Of a stretch of 64,000 nucleotides of DNA, positions 1 through 9,467 are shown one piece after another. The translations under genes were made by a program, and so were the position numbers. This stretch comes from Buttiauxella brennerae ATCC 51605 (GTDB lineage Bacteria > Pseudomonadota > Gammaproteobacteria > Enterobacterales > Enterobacteriaceae): contig NZ_LXER01000006.1 in assembly GCF_001654925.1 (NCBI RefSeq), forward strand, positions 1 through 64,000, given 5' to 3'. Under the pieces are notes generated by a model, which saw only the letters and a program-made list of their open reading frames with translations, was not told where the DNA came from and searched no databases. Within the stretch, counting starts at the first letter, position 1; every line of letters begins with the position of its first letter.

Positions 1-33
1 AAGCCCTGAGTCTTTTAGACTCAGGGCTTTTTT
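1..33 (+). terminator. Rho-independent terminator of the upstream operon
   Basis: A 12-bp perfect stem (AAGCCCTGAGTC at 1-12 against GACTCAGGGCTT at 18-29) with a 5-nt loop is followed by a run of T. In E. coli the gene before dkgB is an rRNA operon ending in a tRNA, so this is probably that operon's terminator; the operon itself lies outside the window. Confidence 0.88.
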
Positions 34-170
34 CTGTCTGAAATTTACCAAATATTTCTCTATTGTTGCGTATTTCGCAAATATCTTCTGCATTTACCTG
101 CCTTTTTCAGCAAAATAATTCCCTTCATAATCCTCGTATTACAAGCACACACCCTCTAGTGAGATAAAAA

Positions 171-974
171 ATGACAATTCCTGCATTTGGTTTAGGCACA
201 TTTCGTTTAAAAGACGACATCGTTATCGCATCTGTAAAAACAGCTCTTGAATTAGGCTACCGGGCCGTCGATACCGCACAGATTTATGACAATGAAGCCG
301 CTGTAGGGCAGGCGATTGAAGAAAGCGGAGTTGCTCGTAATGAGCTGTTTATCACCACAAAAATCTGGATTGAGAACCTCAGCAAAGATAAATTAATCCC
401 AAGTCTGAAAGAAAGCTTGAGCAAATTACGCACAGATTATGTTGATTTGACCTTAATTCACTGGCCATCACCCAATGATGCGGTGCCGGTAGCTGAATTT
501 ATGCAGGCTTTACTGGAAGCAAAAAAAGAAGGGCTGACGCGCCAAATTGGTGTCTCTAACTTCACTATCGATCTTATGCAGCAGGCCGTTGATGCTATCG
601 GTGTCGAGCATATTGCGACCAACCAGATTGAGCTTTCACCTTATCTGCAGAACGGCAAAGTGGTTAATTGGGCCCGTGAACATGATATCCACGTGACCTC
701 TTATATGACGCTTGCCTATGGTAAGGCACTGAAAGATGAGGTTATTGGTGGAATTGCCCAGAAACACAATGCAACCCCGGCTCAGGTCATTTTAGCCTGG
801 GCCATCAAGTTGGGTTATGCGGTTATTCCATCTTCTACAAAACGTGAGAATCTGCAAAGTAACCTACACGCACAGACTCTCACCCTTGATAAAGAAGATA
901 TGGCTGCTATTGCTGCTCTGGATTGCAATGATCGTTTGGTCAGTCCTGAAGGTTTGGCTCCAGACTGGGATTAA
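171..974 (+). CDS. dkgB: Aldo-keto reductase DkgB (2,5-diketo-D-gluconate/methylglyoxal reductase)
   Basis: This 267-residue cytosolic protein has the length and, nearly throughout, the sequence I know for E. coli DkgB (YafB). Family members use NADPH to reduce 2,5-diketogluconate and small aldehydes such as methylglyoxal. The AKR signature is visible: [14 protein letters not shown] near residues 30-43 with the catalytic Asp and Tyr, the Lys in TTKIW near 66, and the LIHWP strand near 98. The cofactor-binding segment [10 protein letters not shown] lies near residues 221-230. The ATG at 171 has only a weak AG-rich upstream stretch. Its position next to a terminator matches the K-12 position after an rRNA operon. 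It converges on yafC with 7 bp between the stops. Confidence 0.96.
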   Translation: MTIPAFGLGTFRLKDDIVIASVKTALELGYRAVDTAQIYDNEAAVGQAIEESGVARNELFITTKIWIENLSKDKLIPSLKESLSKLRTDYVDLTLIHWPSPNDAVPVAEFMQALLEAKKEGLTRQIGVSNFTIDLMQQAVDAIGVEHIATNQIELSPYLQNGKVVNWAREHDIHVTSYMTLAYGKALKDEVIGGIAQKHNATPAQVILAWAIKLGYAVIPSSTKRENLQSNLHAQTLTLDKEDMAAIAALDCNDRLVSPEGLAPDWD

Positions 975-981
975 TTTTCCA

Positions 982-1884
982 TCACAGCCCCTGCGGGGGC
1001 TGTTGAACATGCTCACTTAGAAAATCGATAAACGCCCGAATGCGGCTGCTAACGGCGCGATCGCTGTAATACACTGCACTAAATGGCATTTCTACAGGCA
1101 ACAATTTGTCTGCCAGCAACTCGACGAATGTCCCTTCAGCAATTTCTTTATTAATCATATAGTCAGAAAGACAGGCGATGCCATTCCCGGTGAGGCAAAG
1201 CTGCTTGAGTGTTTCTCCACTGTTCGATGTTATTCCCGGTATGATGTCATAACGCAGCCCGTCGGCCTGTGCAACTGGCCACTTATTCAGGCTCTCCGTT
1301 TCAGAGAAACCAAGACAAATATGATCCTGAAGATCCTCAGCATTTTGCGGTGTACCGTGCAGCGCTAAATATTCAGGGGATGCGATGATCTTACGGCGAC
1401 TGGTAAAAAGTGGTCTGGCCCGGAGTGTTGAATCAGTCAGAGTACCTACGCGGATTGCCACATCGACTTTGCGTTCAATCAGGTTGATAAATGTTTCTGA
1501 GGAGATGAGTGAAAGCGTCACCTCTGGATAGCGTTCACGGAATGGTTTAATCAGCGGCATTAAGAGATGAAGCATAACGGGCGTTGCAGCATCTATGCGC
1601 AGCAAACCGCGCGGGCTCTGCCGCGTTTCCATCAGTTCATTTTCTGCAGCTGCCATCTCCTGTAAAATCTGCTGCACACGGCGAAAATAACGTTCACCTT
1701 CCTCCGTCAGGCTCAGCTGCCGTGTTGTACGATTAAGCAGGGTTACACCTAATTTCATCTCTAATTTCTTTACCGAGCGGCTCACTGCTGAATTCGCTAA
1801 CTCGAGTTGATCTGCTGCACGGCTAAAACTTCCGCTTTCCACAACGGCGACAAAAATTGCCAGTTCTTCAGATGTGGCTTTCAT
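982..1884 (-). CDS. yafC: LysR-family transcriptional regulator YafC
   Basis: The 300-residue protein begins with a typical LysR winged helix (residues about 5-62, including [23 protein letters not shown]) and continues with a two-lobe effector-binding domain that starts near [10 protein letters not shown]. Length and position match E. coli YafC, a regulator of unknown effector. It is transcribed divergently from the MFS gene at 1989, with 104 bp between them holding a candidate inverted-repeat operator. In this family such an arrangement usually means the regulator controls both itself and the neighbour. The target assignment is inference. Confidence 0.93.
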   Translation of the reverse strand: MKATSEELAIFVAVVESGSFSRAADQLELANSAVSRSVKKLEMKLGVTLLNRTTRQLSLTEEGERYFRRVQQILQEMAAAENELMETRQSPRGLLRIDAATPVMLHLLMPLIKPFRERYPEVTLSLISSETFINLIERKVDVAIRVGTLTDSTLRARPLFTSRRKIIASPEYLALHGTPQNAEDLQDHICLGFSETESLNKWPVAQADGLRYDIIPGITSNSGETLKQLCLTGNGIACLSDYMINKEIAEGTFVELLADKLLPVEMPFSAVYYSDRAVSSRIRAFIDFLSEHVQQPPQGL

Positions 1885-1897
1885 TATTGCTCCTGAA

Positions 1898-1920
1898 GCA
1901 AAATTGTATTGAGATTTTGC
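1898..1920. promoter_or_regulatory. Candidate LysR-type operator between yafC and the MFS gene
   Basis: The arms GCAAAAT (1898-1904) and ATTTTGC (1914-1920) form a perfect 7-bp inverted repeat with a 9-bp spacer. It lies 14 bp upstream of yafC, in the divergent intergenic region. LysR regulators bind interrupted palindromes of this size. Binding by YafC is inferred, not shown. Confidence 0.45.
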
Positions 1921-1988
1921 ATATTTTTGTTATTTAACCATCTTGCCATACTCCGTGTCATCAAAAGACACCTGCTACGGAGTAAATC

Positions 1989-3164
1989 ATGCCACTGGCG
2001 CTATGGGCACTGACTATCAGTGCATTCGCAATCGGTACTACAGAGTTTGTCATTGTTGGATTAGTGCCAACAATTGCTGATCAACTTTCAATTTCACTGC
2101 CTTCTGCTGGGCTGCTGGTTTCAATTTATGCATTGGGCGTGGCTGTTGGCGCCCCTGTGTTGACTGCTCTGACAGGGAAACTTCCTCGTAAACAGTTGCT
2201 GATTGGCTTGATGGCGCTATTCACCGCGGGGAATTTGTTAGCGTGGCTTTCGCCAAACTACGAAACGCTGGTTGTGGCTCGGCTGTTAACCGGCCTTGCG
2301 CACGGTGTTTTCTTCTCGATTGGTTCGACTATTGCAACCAGCCTTGTACCAAAAGAGAAAGCGGCCTCTGCAATCGCCATTATGTTTGGTGGTTTGACTG
2401 TGGCGCTGGTGACGGGAGTTCCGCTAGGAACGTTCATTGGCCAGCATTTCGGATGGCGTGAAACGTTCCTGGCCGTTTCAGCTATCGGTGTTATTGCCTT
2501 AATAAGCAGCACGATTCTGATACCAAAGAATATTCCAACCCGTGCTGTCGCCAGTTTAAAAGATCAACTTAAAGTGATGACTCACCCACGCTTATTGATC
2601 ATTTATGCGATAACAGCGTTGGGCTACGGCGGTGTGTTTACCGCATTTACCTTCCTGGCTCCGATGATGCAAAACCTTGCGGGTTATTCACCGGCGGCAG
2701 TGAGCTGGATTTTGCTGGGCTACGGTGTCTCTGTGGCTATCGGTAATATCTGGGGCGGGAAACTTGCCGACCGTCATGGGGCAGTACCCGCGTTAAAATT
2801 CATTTTTGCAGCACTTGCCGCATTATTGCTGGTCTTCCAGTTCACCGCGAGTTCGCATATTGGTGCCCTGGTGACAGTATTAATTATGGGCATCTTCGCA
2901 TTTGGCAACGTACCGGGCTTACAGGTCTATGTTGTGCAGAAAGCTGAGGAATACACACCAAATGCTGTAGATGTTGCCTCAGGTCTGAATATCGCTGCAT
3001 TTAACGTCGGAATCGCATTAGGTTCGGTCATTGGTGGTCAAACGGTACAAAGCTTTGGCCTGGAACAAACTCCGTGGATTGGTGCCGTTATTGTGGCAGG
3101 CGCACTGCTTCTGATTAGCTTAAGCGGACGCCTTGATACGCGCCGTGAAGTCGTCATCGGCTAA
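1989..3164 (+). CDS. MFS exporter, DHA1 family (YdhP/AraJ-like)
   Basis: The 391-residue protein is hydrophobic throughout with about 12 membrane segments. Its N-terminus (AFAIGTTEFVIVGLVPTIA) and LLVSIYALGVAVGAPVLTAL are hallmarks of the AraJ/YdhP-type drug-H+ antiporter branch of the major facilitator superfamily. The loop 2-3 motif reads GKLPRKQLLIG, and the segment near MFGGLTVALVTGVPLG is the antiporter motif C region. A substrate cannot be named. The gene has no counterpart at this position in K-12, where yafC is followed directly by yafD. Divergent placement from the LysR gene suggests control by YafC. No start earlier than 1989 is convincing. Confidence 0.85.
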   Translation: MPLALWALTISAFAIGTTEFVIVGLVPTIADQLSISLPSAGLLVSIYALGVAVGAPVLTALTGKLPRKQLLIGLMALFTAGNLLAWLSPNYETLVVARLLTGLAHGVFFSIGSTIATSLVPKEKAASAIAIMFGGLTVALVTGVPLGTFIGQHFGWRETFLAVSAIGVIALISSTILIPKNIPTRAVASLKDQLKVMTHPRLLIIYAITALGYGGVFTAFTFLAPMMQNLAGYSPAAVSWILLGYGVSVAIGNIWGGKLADRHGAVPALKFIFAALAALLLVFQFTASSHIGALVTVLIMGIFAFGNVPGLQVYVVQKAEEYTPNAVDVASGLNIAAFNVGIALGSVIGGQTVQSFGLEQTPWIGAVIVAGALLLISLSGRLDTRREVVIG

Positions 3165-3260
3165 CCCGGTTCAGCAAGGCTGTTAGCAATTACTTACGGT
3201 CTTGTTCACCGATGGTTTGAATTGGTCGTTGAAACTCTGCACTAAAGTCCCTATAACTGA

Positions 3261-4115
<855 letters not shown>

Positions 4116-4185
4116 GGTTAGTCAGGTCTGCCACTGGGCAGACTACGTGCTGCCCTTACTTATCATCATCTGCAAGGACAATACA

Positions 4186-4953
4186 ATGACAACACAATCT
4201 CACCATGACAAAGTCGATCAACAATTTGGCTCACAAGCCAGCGCTTATCTGACCAGTGCTGTGCATGCAGCAGGGCGTGATTTAGAGCGCCTGAGCAAGC
4301 GTCTGGCAGCATTCCCTCATGCCCGCCTGCTTGATATGGGATGCGGGGCAGGGCATGCAAGCTTTGTTGCTTCTGCGCAAGTGAAGGAGGTTGTGGCTTA
4401 TGATCTCTCTGAACAGATGCTGGCCGTGGTGAATGATGCGGCTCAAACGCGCGGGATTAACAATGTCACGACTCAGTGTGGTTATGCTGAGGCATTACCC
4501 TTTGATGACTGCTCATTTGATATTGTGATTAGCCGCTATTCAGCGCACCACTGGCATGACGTTGGCAAGGCGCTGCGTGAAGTCAAACGCGTATTGAAAC
4601 CGGGTGGTGTGGTTATCTTTATGGATGTGATGTCCCCAGGGCATCCTGTCCTGGACATTTGGCTGCAAACCGTCGAAGCCCTGCGTGATACCTCGCACGT
4701 TCGCAATTATTCAAGCGGTGAGTGGTTGAGCCTGTTCAATGATGCAGGTTTGATCTCGCAAAATCTGTTATGTGATCGGTTGAATCTGGAGTTCTCGACC
4801 TGGATTGCCCGAATGAGAACACCAGCCGCGCTGGCTGAAGCTATTCGCATCTATCAAAAGAGCGCATCGGATGAAGTGCAGCATTACTTTGAATTGCAGG
4901 CCGATGGTTCATTCACCAGTGACATTATTATGCTGGAAGCAAAGCGAGTGTAG
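4186..4953 (+). CDS. yafE: Class I SAM-dependent methyltransferase YafE
   Basis: The 255-residue protein has the Rossmann methyltransferase motifs: LLDMGCGAGHASF near residues 47-59 (motif I), VVAYDLSEQML (acidic residue that binds the SAM ribose), EALPFDDCSFDIVISR and VLKPGGVVIF. This is the UbiE/COQ5-like Methyltransf_11 group; the substrate is unknown. ATG 4186 follows AAGGA at a good distance and is preferred to the upstream in-frame ATG at 4147. The annotated K-12 protein is shorter at the N-terminus, so this copy seems full-length. A bidirectional terminator separates it from convergent mltD. Confidence 0.9.
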   Translation: MTTQSHHDKVDQQFGSQASAYLTSAVHAAGRDLERLSKRLAAFPHARLLDMGCGAGHASFVASAQVKEVVAYDLSEQMLAVVNDAAQTRGINNVTTQCGYAEALPFDDCSFDIVISRYSAHHWHDVGKALREVKRVLKPGGVVIFMDVMSPGHPVLDIWLQTVEALRDTSHVRNYSSGEWLSLFNDAGLISQNLLCDRLNLEFSTWIARMRTPAALAEAIRIYQKSASDEVQHYFELQADGSFTSDIIMLEAKRV

Positions 4954-4973
4954 TTCAGTGCTGGCATCAGACA

Positions 4974-5003
4974 TAAAAAAGGCACCTAAAAGGTGCCTTT
5001 TTC
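4974..5003. terminator. Bidirectional terminator between yafE and mltD
   Basis: GGCACC (4981-4986) and GGTGCC (4992-4997) form the core of a hairpin flanked by an A run on the left and a T run on the right, so it can end transcription from both convergent genes. Confidence 0.85.
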
Positions 5004-5015
5004 TTCGATTAACCA

Positions 5016-6374
5016 TCATGCATCAGGTGTAGAGTTGTTGCTGACAAATAACGTCAGCTGATCGCCTGGTTTCAGGTTGTCTGTATCGTCGTTCCAGCGC
5101 AGAACATCTTTGATGTTTACACCGTGACGTTTCGCGATACTCGACAAAGAGTCACCTTTGCGCACCTTGTATGTGATGCTATCGTTTTTAGCCAAACGTT
5201 TATCGCCATTCTTGACGTTAAGTGTCTGACCCACTTTTATGTGTGCGCCGCGAATGTCATTCCAGCTTTGCAAATCTTTAGAGCTAACGCCTAAGCGTGA
5301 AGCGATGCTCGACAGGGTATCACCCGAGCGAACACGATAAGATTTACTGCCACCTGCGCTGCTACGGTTATCCGCGACAAGCGTTGGCTGCACTGCTGCA
5401 ATTTCACCGGAAGCCAAAGAGGCTTTCAGCTTAGCCGCATGTTTTTTAGGTACCATTACATATTGCTGATTTTTGCCAACCGTTGAAGTTTTCACTCCCG
5501 CGTTAAACGTTTTCAGCGTACTTAATGATATCCCCGCCATTTCGGCGACTTGCGTCAGCTCAACCGGATCACTAACTTCTACACGCGCTAATGCACGGCT
5601 TTCGTCAGTTGTCGGCAAGCGTACACCGTACTTTTGGCTGTTCTTGAGTATATCGCTCAAAGCCAGCATTTTTGGTACGTAAATCTTGGTTTCCCGTGGC
5701 AGTGAAAGCGACCAAAAATCCGTAGGTAAGCCACGAGCTTTATTCGCTTTCATTGCCTTCAGTACACGACCTTCGCCGCTGTTGTACGCCGCCACGGTTA
5801 ATAACCAGTCGCCGTCAAACATCTTGTTCAGACGCTGCATCATATCGAGTGCGGCAGTGGTGGAAGCCACTACATCACGACGTGCATCGTATGCTTTGGT
5901 CTGTTTTAAACCATAATTTCGACCCGTACTCGGTACAATCTGCCAGATGCCAGCGGCATTCGCAGAAGAGGTAGCGTGGGGGTCAAAAGCGCTCTCCACT
6001 ATGGGTAGCAGTACTAGTTCCATCGGCATGTTGCGTTTCTTAACTTGCCCGGCAATCCAGTACATATACGGCTCTGCCCGTAATGTTACATCGTGGAGAT
6101 AGCTCTTATTCTTCAGGTACTTCTGTTTCTGTTCGCGGATCCGGGTATTCTCCGGTATCCCCATCTTTAGCTCGTCGCCAATGAAGTTCCACAAGTTTTG
6201 GTTCTGTGCGAGGTATGTCCCATCGTCCATCCATCGCGTACCTGTGTACTTTCCTGCTTCACCTTGACCAGCTGCAGACAGACTCTGTGCGTGCTGTTGG
6301 ATGTTGCCGTCATGTCTTGACGCCTGGCACCCCACAAGCAGGACAGAGGCGAGTAATATCGCTTTTGCCTTCAT
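5016..6374 (-). CDS. mltD: Membrane-bound lytic murein transglycosylase D
   Basis: The 452-residue lipoprotein cleaves the MurNAc-GlcNAc bond of peptidoglycan, producing 1,6-anhydro ends. A lipobox (LLVGC, Cys16) ends the short signal peptide. The SLT domain follows at about residues 105-220, with the catalytic Glu in LPIVESAFDP and the motifs SSANAAGIWQIVPSTGR and VAAYNSGEGRV. Two LysM repeats that bind peptidoglycan are at the C-terminus, each starting with the same signature (YRVRSGDTLSSIA near 345 and YKVRKGDSLSSIA near 403). Length equals E. coli MltD. The gene is followed by gloB upstream on the same strand, as in K-12. Confidence 0.97.
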   Translation of the reverse strand: MKAKAILLASVLLVGCQASRHDGNIQQHAQSLSAAGQGEAGKYTGTRWMDDGTYLAQNQNLWNFIGDELKMGIPENTRIREQKQKYLKNKSYLHDVTLRAEPYMYWIAGQVKKRNMPMELVLLPIVESAFDPHATSSANAAGIWQIVPSTGRNYGLKQTKAYDARRDVVASTTAALDMMQRLNKMFDGDWLLTVAAYNSGEGRVLKAMKANKARGLPTDFWSLSLPRETKIYVPKMLALSDILKNSQKYGVRLPTTDESRALARVEVSDPVELTQVAEMAGISLSTLKTFNAGVKTSTVGKNQQYVMVPKKHAAKLKASLASGEIAAVQPTLVADNRSSAGGSKSYRVRSGDTLSSIASRLGVSSKDLQSWNDIRGAHIKVGQTLNVKNGDKRLAKNDSITYKVRKGDSLSSIAKRHGVNIKDVLRWNDDTDNLKPGDQLTLFVSNNSTPDA

Positions 6375-6444
6375 GTGTGTGTCAAATGGTTGCTTAAAAG
6401 ACGAGCAAGAATACCTTTCACTTTAAAACAACACAACCAAAAAT

Positions 6445-7200
6445 TTAGAAACTATCCTTCTTTGTCCGTAACCAGGCGAAAATTTGCCGTGGTTGTTGCA
6501 AGTTTGTTTCTTTGTTAATTTTATCTATTAAATCAACATCATCCGTTCTAAGGAATAAATTTATTTTGCGCTCATTTGCCAAAGAACTCGGCAATGTTGA
6601 TTGGTTTTTTGCACGTAACTCATTAACTTTTCGACAGTATCGGTTTATTTCTTTATCGTCCGGAAGGATAGATAAGGAAAACTTCATGTTTGAAAGAGTG
6701 TACTCATGTGCACAACAAATTAACGTATCATTGGGTAGCATGTTAAGTATTTGAAAAGAATCAAACATATCATTTGAAGTGCCTTCAAAAAGCCTGCCGC
6801 AGCCACCGGAAAACATCGTATCTCCGCAAAAAAGATAAGGGGGGCTGTAGAAACAGATATGTCCTAAAGTGTGACCCGGTGTGGCAATTACAGTAAATTC
6901 ATACTCCAAAATATTGACCAGATCGCCGTCTTTAACTACCCGGTTCGTTCCCTTATCTTGTGTCTCCTCGGGACCGTATACCACAAGGCCTGGATACTTT
7001 TTGAGAAGTTCTTTTACGCCGCCAACATGGTCGTTGTGATGGTGAGTCAGTAAAATGGCCTCAGGCTGCCATTGGTTCTCTTCCAGCGCTTTTAGTACGG
7101 GCTGCGCTTCACCTGGGTCGACGATGATGCATTTACCTTGGTCATTATTCAGAACCCAGATGTAGTTATCCTGGAATGCGGAAATACTGTTAAGATTCAT
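6445..7200 (-). CDS. gloB: Hydroxyacylglutathione hydrolase (glyoxalase II)
   Basis: GloB hydrolyses S-D-lactoylglutathione to D-lactate and glutathione, the second step of methylglyoxal detoxification. The 251 residues match the E. coli length. The metallo-beta-lactamase fold signature THHHNDH near residue 53 keeps all zinc ligands (T-H-x-H-x-D-H) although E. coli has His at the N position; GHTLGHI and [13 protein letters not shown] supply the remaining ligands, and the C-terminal domain has AHEYTLSN and a lysine/arginine-rich glutathione site. The 3' half is clearly more AT-rich than flanking genes. It is divergent from yafS, with 35 bp between the starts. Confidence 0.96.
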   Translation of the reverse strand: MNLNSISAFQDNYIWVLNNDQGKCIIVDPGEAQPVLKALEENQWQPEAILLTHHHNDHVGGVKELLKKYPGLVVYGPEETQDKGTNRVVKDGDLVNILEYEFTVIATPGHTLGHICFYSPPYLFCGDTMFSGGCGRLFEGTSNDMFDSFQILNMLPNDTLICCAHEYTLSNMKFSLSILPDDKEINRYCRKVNELRAKNQSTLPSSLANERKINLFLRTDDVDLIDKINKETNLQQPRQIFAWLRTKKDSF

Positions 7201-7235
7201 AATTCACCTCTCTGAATTGCGCTAAGTAGGTAGTG

Positions 7236-8003
7236 ATGAAACCGGCAAGGATACCTGAAAATTTCATTTCGCCTCATCATTGGGGAGAACTGCCCTGGGG
7301 CGAGTACTACCGTGAGGCTCTGGAAAGCCAACTCCAGCCATGGCTCGCCAAAATGTTTGGTTTCCATCTGCTGAAGATAGGGAACTTAAGCACTGAAATT
7401 AATACTGAAGCTTGTGCTATTTCACACCAGGTTAATGTTGCGATACAAGGTGATGGCCTGCAGGTTAATGCAGATCCGCTTCATTTACCCTTTGCTGGGA
7501 AGTCAGTTGATGCATGTATGTTGGCTCATACTTTACCTTGGTGCCAGGATCCGCATGGGTTATTGCGTGAAGTTGATCGGGTACTCATTGACGATGGCTG
7601 GCTAATTATCAGCAGTTTCAACCCGATGAGTTTATTAGGTTTAGGCAAAGTCGTACCATTTATCCGCAAACGTGCGCCATATCGTTGCCGAATGTTTACG
7701 CCGATGAGGATGTTCGATTGGCTGGCATTGCTGAATTTTGAAGTGATGCACCAACGCAGTTTCCAGGTTTTACCCTGGAGCAAGCAAGGTGGGAAAATGC
7801 TCAGTACCCATCTTCCTGCGTTGGGATGTATGCATGTCATTGTGGCGCGTAAGCGGACATTGCCCCTTACGCTCAACCCAATGAAAAGCCGAAAAGCGCA
7901 AACGCAGATTCGATCCGCGGTTGGTGCGACAAGGCAGTTTCGGGAAACGCCTAAGGTTTCGTCACATCTGGCTGATACCCAACGTCCTCAAGAGTTGGAT
8001 TAG
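7236..8003 (+). CDS. yafS: Methyltransferase-domain protein YafS
   Basis: The 255-residue protein resembles E. coli YafS along its length. It has a reduced SAM-methyltransferase fold: HLLKIGNL stands where the glycine-rich motif I would be, followed by [16 protein letters not shown] and the strand [22 protein letters not shown]. The usual GxGxG is not evident, so activity is uncertain. The ATG at 7236 is preferred to the GTG just before it. Its 3' end overlaps the 3' end of the opposite-strand rnhA gene by 53 bp. Confidence 0.88.
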   Translation: MKPARIPENFISPHHWGELPWGEYYREALESQLQPWLAKMFGFHLLKIGNLSTEINTEACAISHQVNVAIQGDGLQVNADPLHLPFAGKSVDACMLAHTLPWCQDPHGLLREVDRVLIDDGWLIISSFNPMSLLGLGKVVPFIRKRAPYRCRMFTPMRMFDWLALLNFEVMHQRSFQVLPWSKQGGKMLSTHLPALGCMHVIVARKRTLPLTLNPMKSRKAQTQIRSAVGATRQFRETPKVSSHLADTQRPQELD

Positions 8004-8427
8004 AAGCGGCAATACGCGCAAGTTCGTCACAGCGTTCGTTCTCAGGGTGACCGGCATGGCCTTTCACCCACTCCCAACTGATTTTGTGCTCGCTCAATGC
8101 GGCATCCAGTCGCTTCCATAAATCGACATTCTTGACGGGTTTTTTATCGGCAGTTTTCCAGCCACGCTTTTTCCAGTTATGGATCCATTGGGTAATACCC
8201 TGGCGAACATACTGGCTGTCGGTGCTAAGTACCACGTCGCAAGGCTCGACCAACGCCTCAAGTGCAACGATTGCCGCCATCATTTCCATGCGATTATTTG
8301 TGGTTAAACGAAAGCCAACACTAAAAATTTTTTCGTGCTGTTTATAGCGTAAAATAGCACCGTATCCACCCGGCCCCGGGTTACCAAGGCAAGAGCCATC
8401 GGTGAAAATTTCTACCTGTTTGCGCAT
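7951..8427 (-). CDS. rnhA: Ribonuclease HI
   Basis: RNase HI degrades the RNA strand of RNA-DNA hybrids, removing R-loops and primers. The 158 residues (E. coli 155) carry the four catalytic acids in context: FTDGSC (Asp10), NNRMEMMAA (Glu48), STDSQY (Asp70) and the Asp in ENERCDELA (Asp134), plus the handle [18 protein letters not shown] 8427 gives the E. coli start; longer in-frame extension upstream is not supported. The C-terminus is three residues longer than in E. coli and runs into the yafS coding region on the other strand. It is divergent from dnaQ, 52 bp apart, as in K-12. Confidence 0.97.
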   Translation of the reverse strand: MRKQVEIFTDGSCLGNPGPGGYGAILRYKQHEKIFSVGFRLTTNNRMEMMAAIVALEALVEPCDVVLSTDSQYVRQGITQWIHNWKKRGWKTADKKPVKNVDLWKRLDAALSEHKISWEWVKGHAGHPENERCDELARIAASNPTLEDVGYQPDVTKP

Positions 8428-8479
8428 CTCTGGTAGACTTCCTGTGATTAAAAAACCAAGTCTGACATAAACGAGCGCT

Positions 8480-9211
8480 ATGAGCACAGCAATTACACGA
8501 CAGATCGTCCTCGATACAGAAACCACCGGTATGAACCAAATCGGTGCGCACTATGAAGGGCACCGTATTATCGAAATCGGTGCGGTTGAAGTCATCAACC
8601 GCCGCCTGACGGGTAATAACTTCCATGTTTATTTAAAGCCTGACCGGCTGGTGGACCCGGAAGCGTTTGGCGTGCATGGAATTGCTGATGAGTTTCTGGC
8701 AGATAAACCAACCTTCGACCAGGTTGCTGATTCGTTTATGGATTACATTCGCGGCGCAGAACTTGTCATCCACAACGCGTCGTTTGATATCGGGTTTATG
8801 GACTATGAGTTCAGCAAACTTAAACGCGATATCCCCAAAACCAATACCTTCTGCAAAGTTACCGACAGCCTCGCACTCGCGCGTAAAATGTTCCCGGGCA
8901 AGCGTAACAGCCTTGATGCGCTTTGCTCTCGCTATGAAATAGATAACAGCAAACGAACGTTGCACGGCGCATTGCTCGATGCCCAAATTCTTGCCGACGT
9001 CTATTTAATGATGACGGGCGGGCAAACTTCTCTGAAGTTTGCGATGGAAGGTGATGTCCAGCAGCGTAACGGAGACAATGGGATTCAGCGAGTTGTGCGC
9101 CGTAGCTCCGGTATACGTGTCATTCGTGCCAGTGATGCAGAACGGGAAGCGCATGAATCGCGACTCGACCTGGTGGAAAAGAAGGGCGGCAGTTGCCTTT
9201 GGCGTATATAA
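8480..9211 (+). CDS. dnaQ: DNA polymerase III epsilon subunit (3'-5' proofreading exonuclease)
   Basis: DnaQ is the proofreading subunit of the Pol III core (alpha-epsilon-theta). The exonuclease motifs are intact: Exo I LDTETTG (Asp12, Glu14), Exo II in the [14 protein letters not shown] segment and Exo III with [15 protein letters not shown]. The C-terminal tail after about residue 185, which binds the alpha subunit, is present (243 residues total, the E. coli length), with a Q/R-rich linker around [12 protein letters not shown]. The gene starts 52 bp from divergent rnhA and precedes aspV, as in E. coli. Confidence 0.97.
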   Translation: MSTAITRQIVLDTETTGMNQIGAHYEGHRIIEIGAVEVINRRLTGNNFHVYLKPDRLVDPEAFGVHGIADEFLADKPTFDQVADSFMDYIRGAELVIHNASFDIGFMDYEFSKLKRDIPKTNTFCKVTDSLALARKMFPGKRNSLDALCSRYEIDNSKRTLHGALLDAQILADVYLMMTGGQTSLKFAMEGDVQQRNGDNGIQRVVRRSSGIRVIRASDAEREAHESRLDLVEKKGGSCLWRI

Positions 9212-9286
9212 AAACAGCAGTAATGTATTAAAAAACACCGCTTGGGTGAAATTAACGGCAAACAGTTAAATTTATAACAAAAACCG

Positions 9287-9315
9287 TTGACGCTTATGAG
9301 CCCTATACGTATTAT
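9287..9315 (+). promoter_or_regulatory. Sigma-70 promoter of aspV
   Basis: TTGACG (9287-9292) and TATTAT (9310-9315) are separated by 17 bp and lie about 30 bp before the tRNA. The GC-rich discriminator that follows (CTGCCTCG) is typical of stable-RNA promoters under stringent control. Confidence 0.8.
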
Positions 9316-9344
9316 CTGCCTCGTTCCCGACGGGGAACAAACGC

Positions 9345-9421
9345 GGAGCGGTAGTTCAGTCGGTTAGAATACCTGCCTGTCACGCAGGGGGTCGCGGGTT
9401 CGAGTCCCGTCCGTTCCGCCA
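9345..9421 (+). tRNA. aspV: tRNA-Asp (anticodon GTC)
   Basis: The 77-nt gene folds as a tRNA. GGAGCGG pairs with CCGTTCC in the acceptor stem, the anticodon arm is CCTGC-CTGTCAC-GCAGG with anticodon GTC at 9379-9381, the T arm contains GGTTCGAGTCC, and GCCA is encoded at the 3' end. In K-12 aspV lies at this position after dnaQ. The site is a known insertion point for accessory islands in Enterobacteriaceae, and here the hpx cluster follows at once. Confidence 0.97.
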
Positions 9422-9427
9422 CAATCA

Positions 9428-9467
9428 GAAAGCCTGAATCAGAAATGATTCAGGCTTTCGTCGTTTT
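9428..9467 (+). terminator. Terminator of aspV
   Basis: GAAAGCCTGAATCA (9428-9441) and TGATTCAGGCTTTC (9446-9459) form a perfect 14-bp stem with a GAAA loop, followed by a T-rich stretch. The tail touches the stop codon of the convergent permease gene, so the hairpin may serve both directions. Confidence 0.88.
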
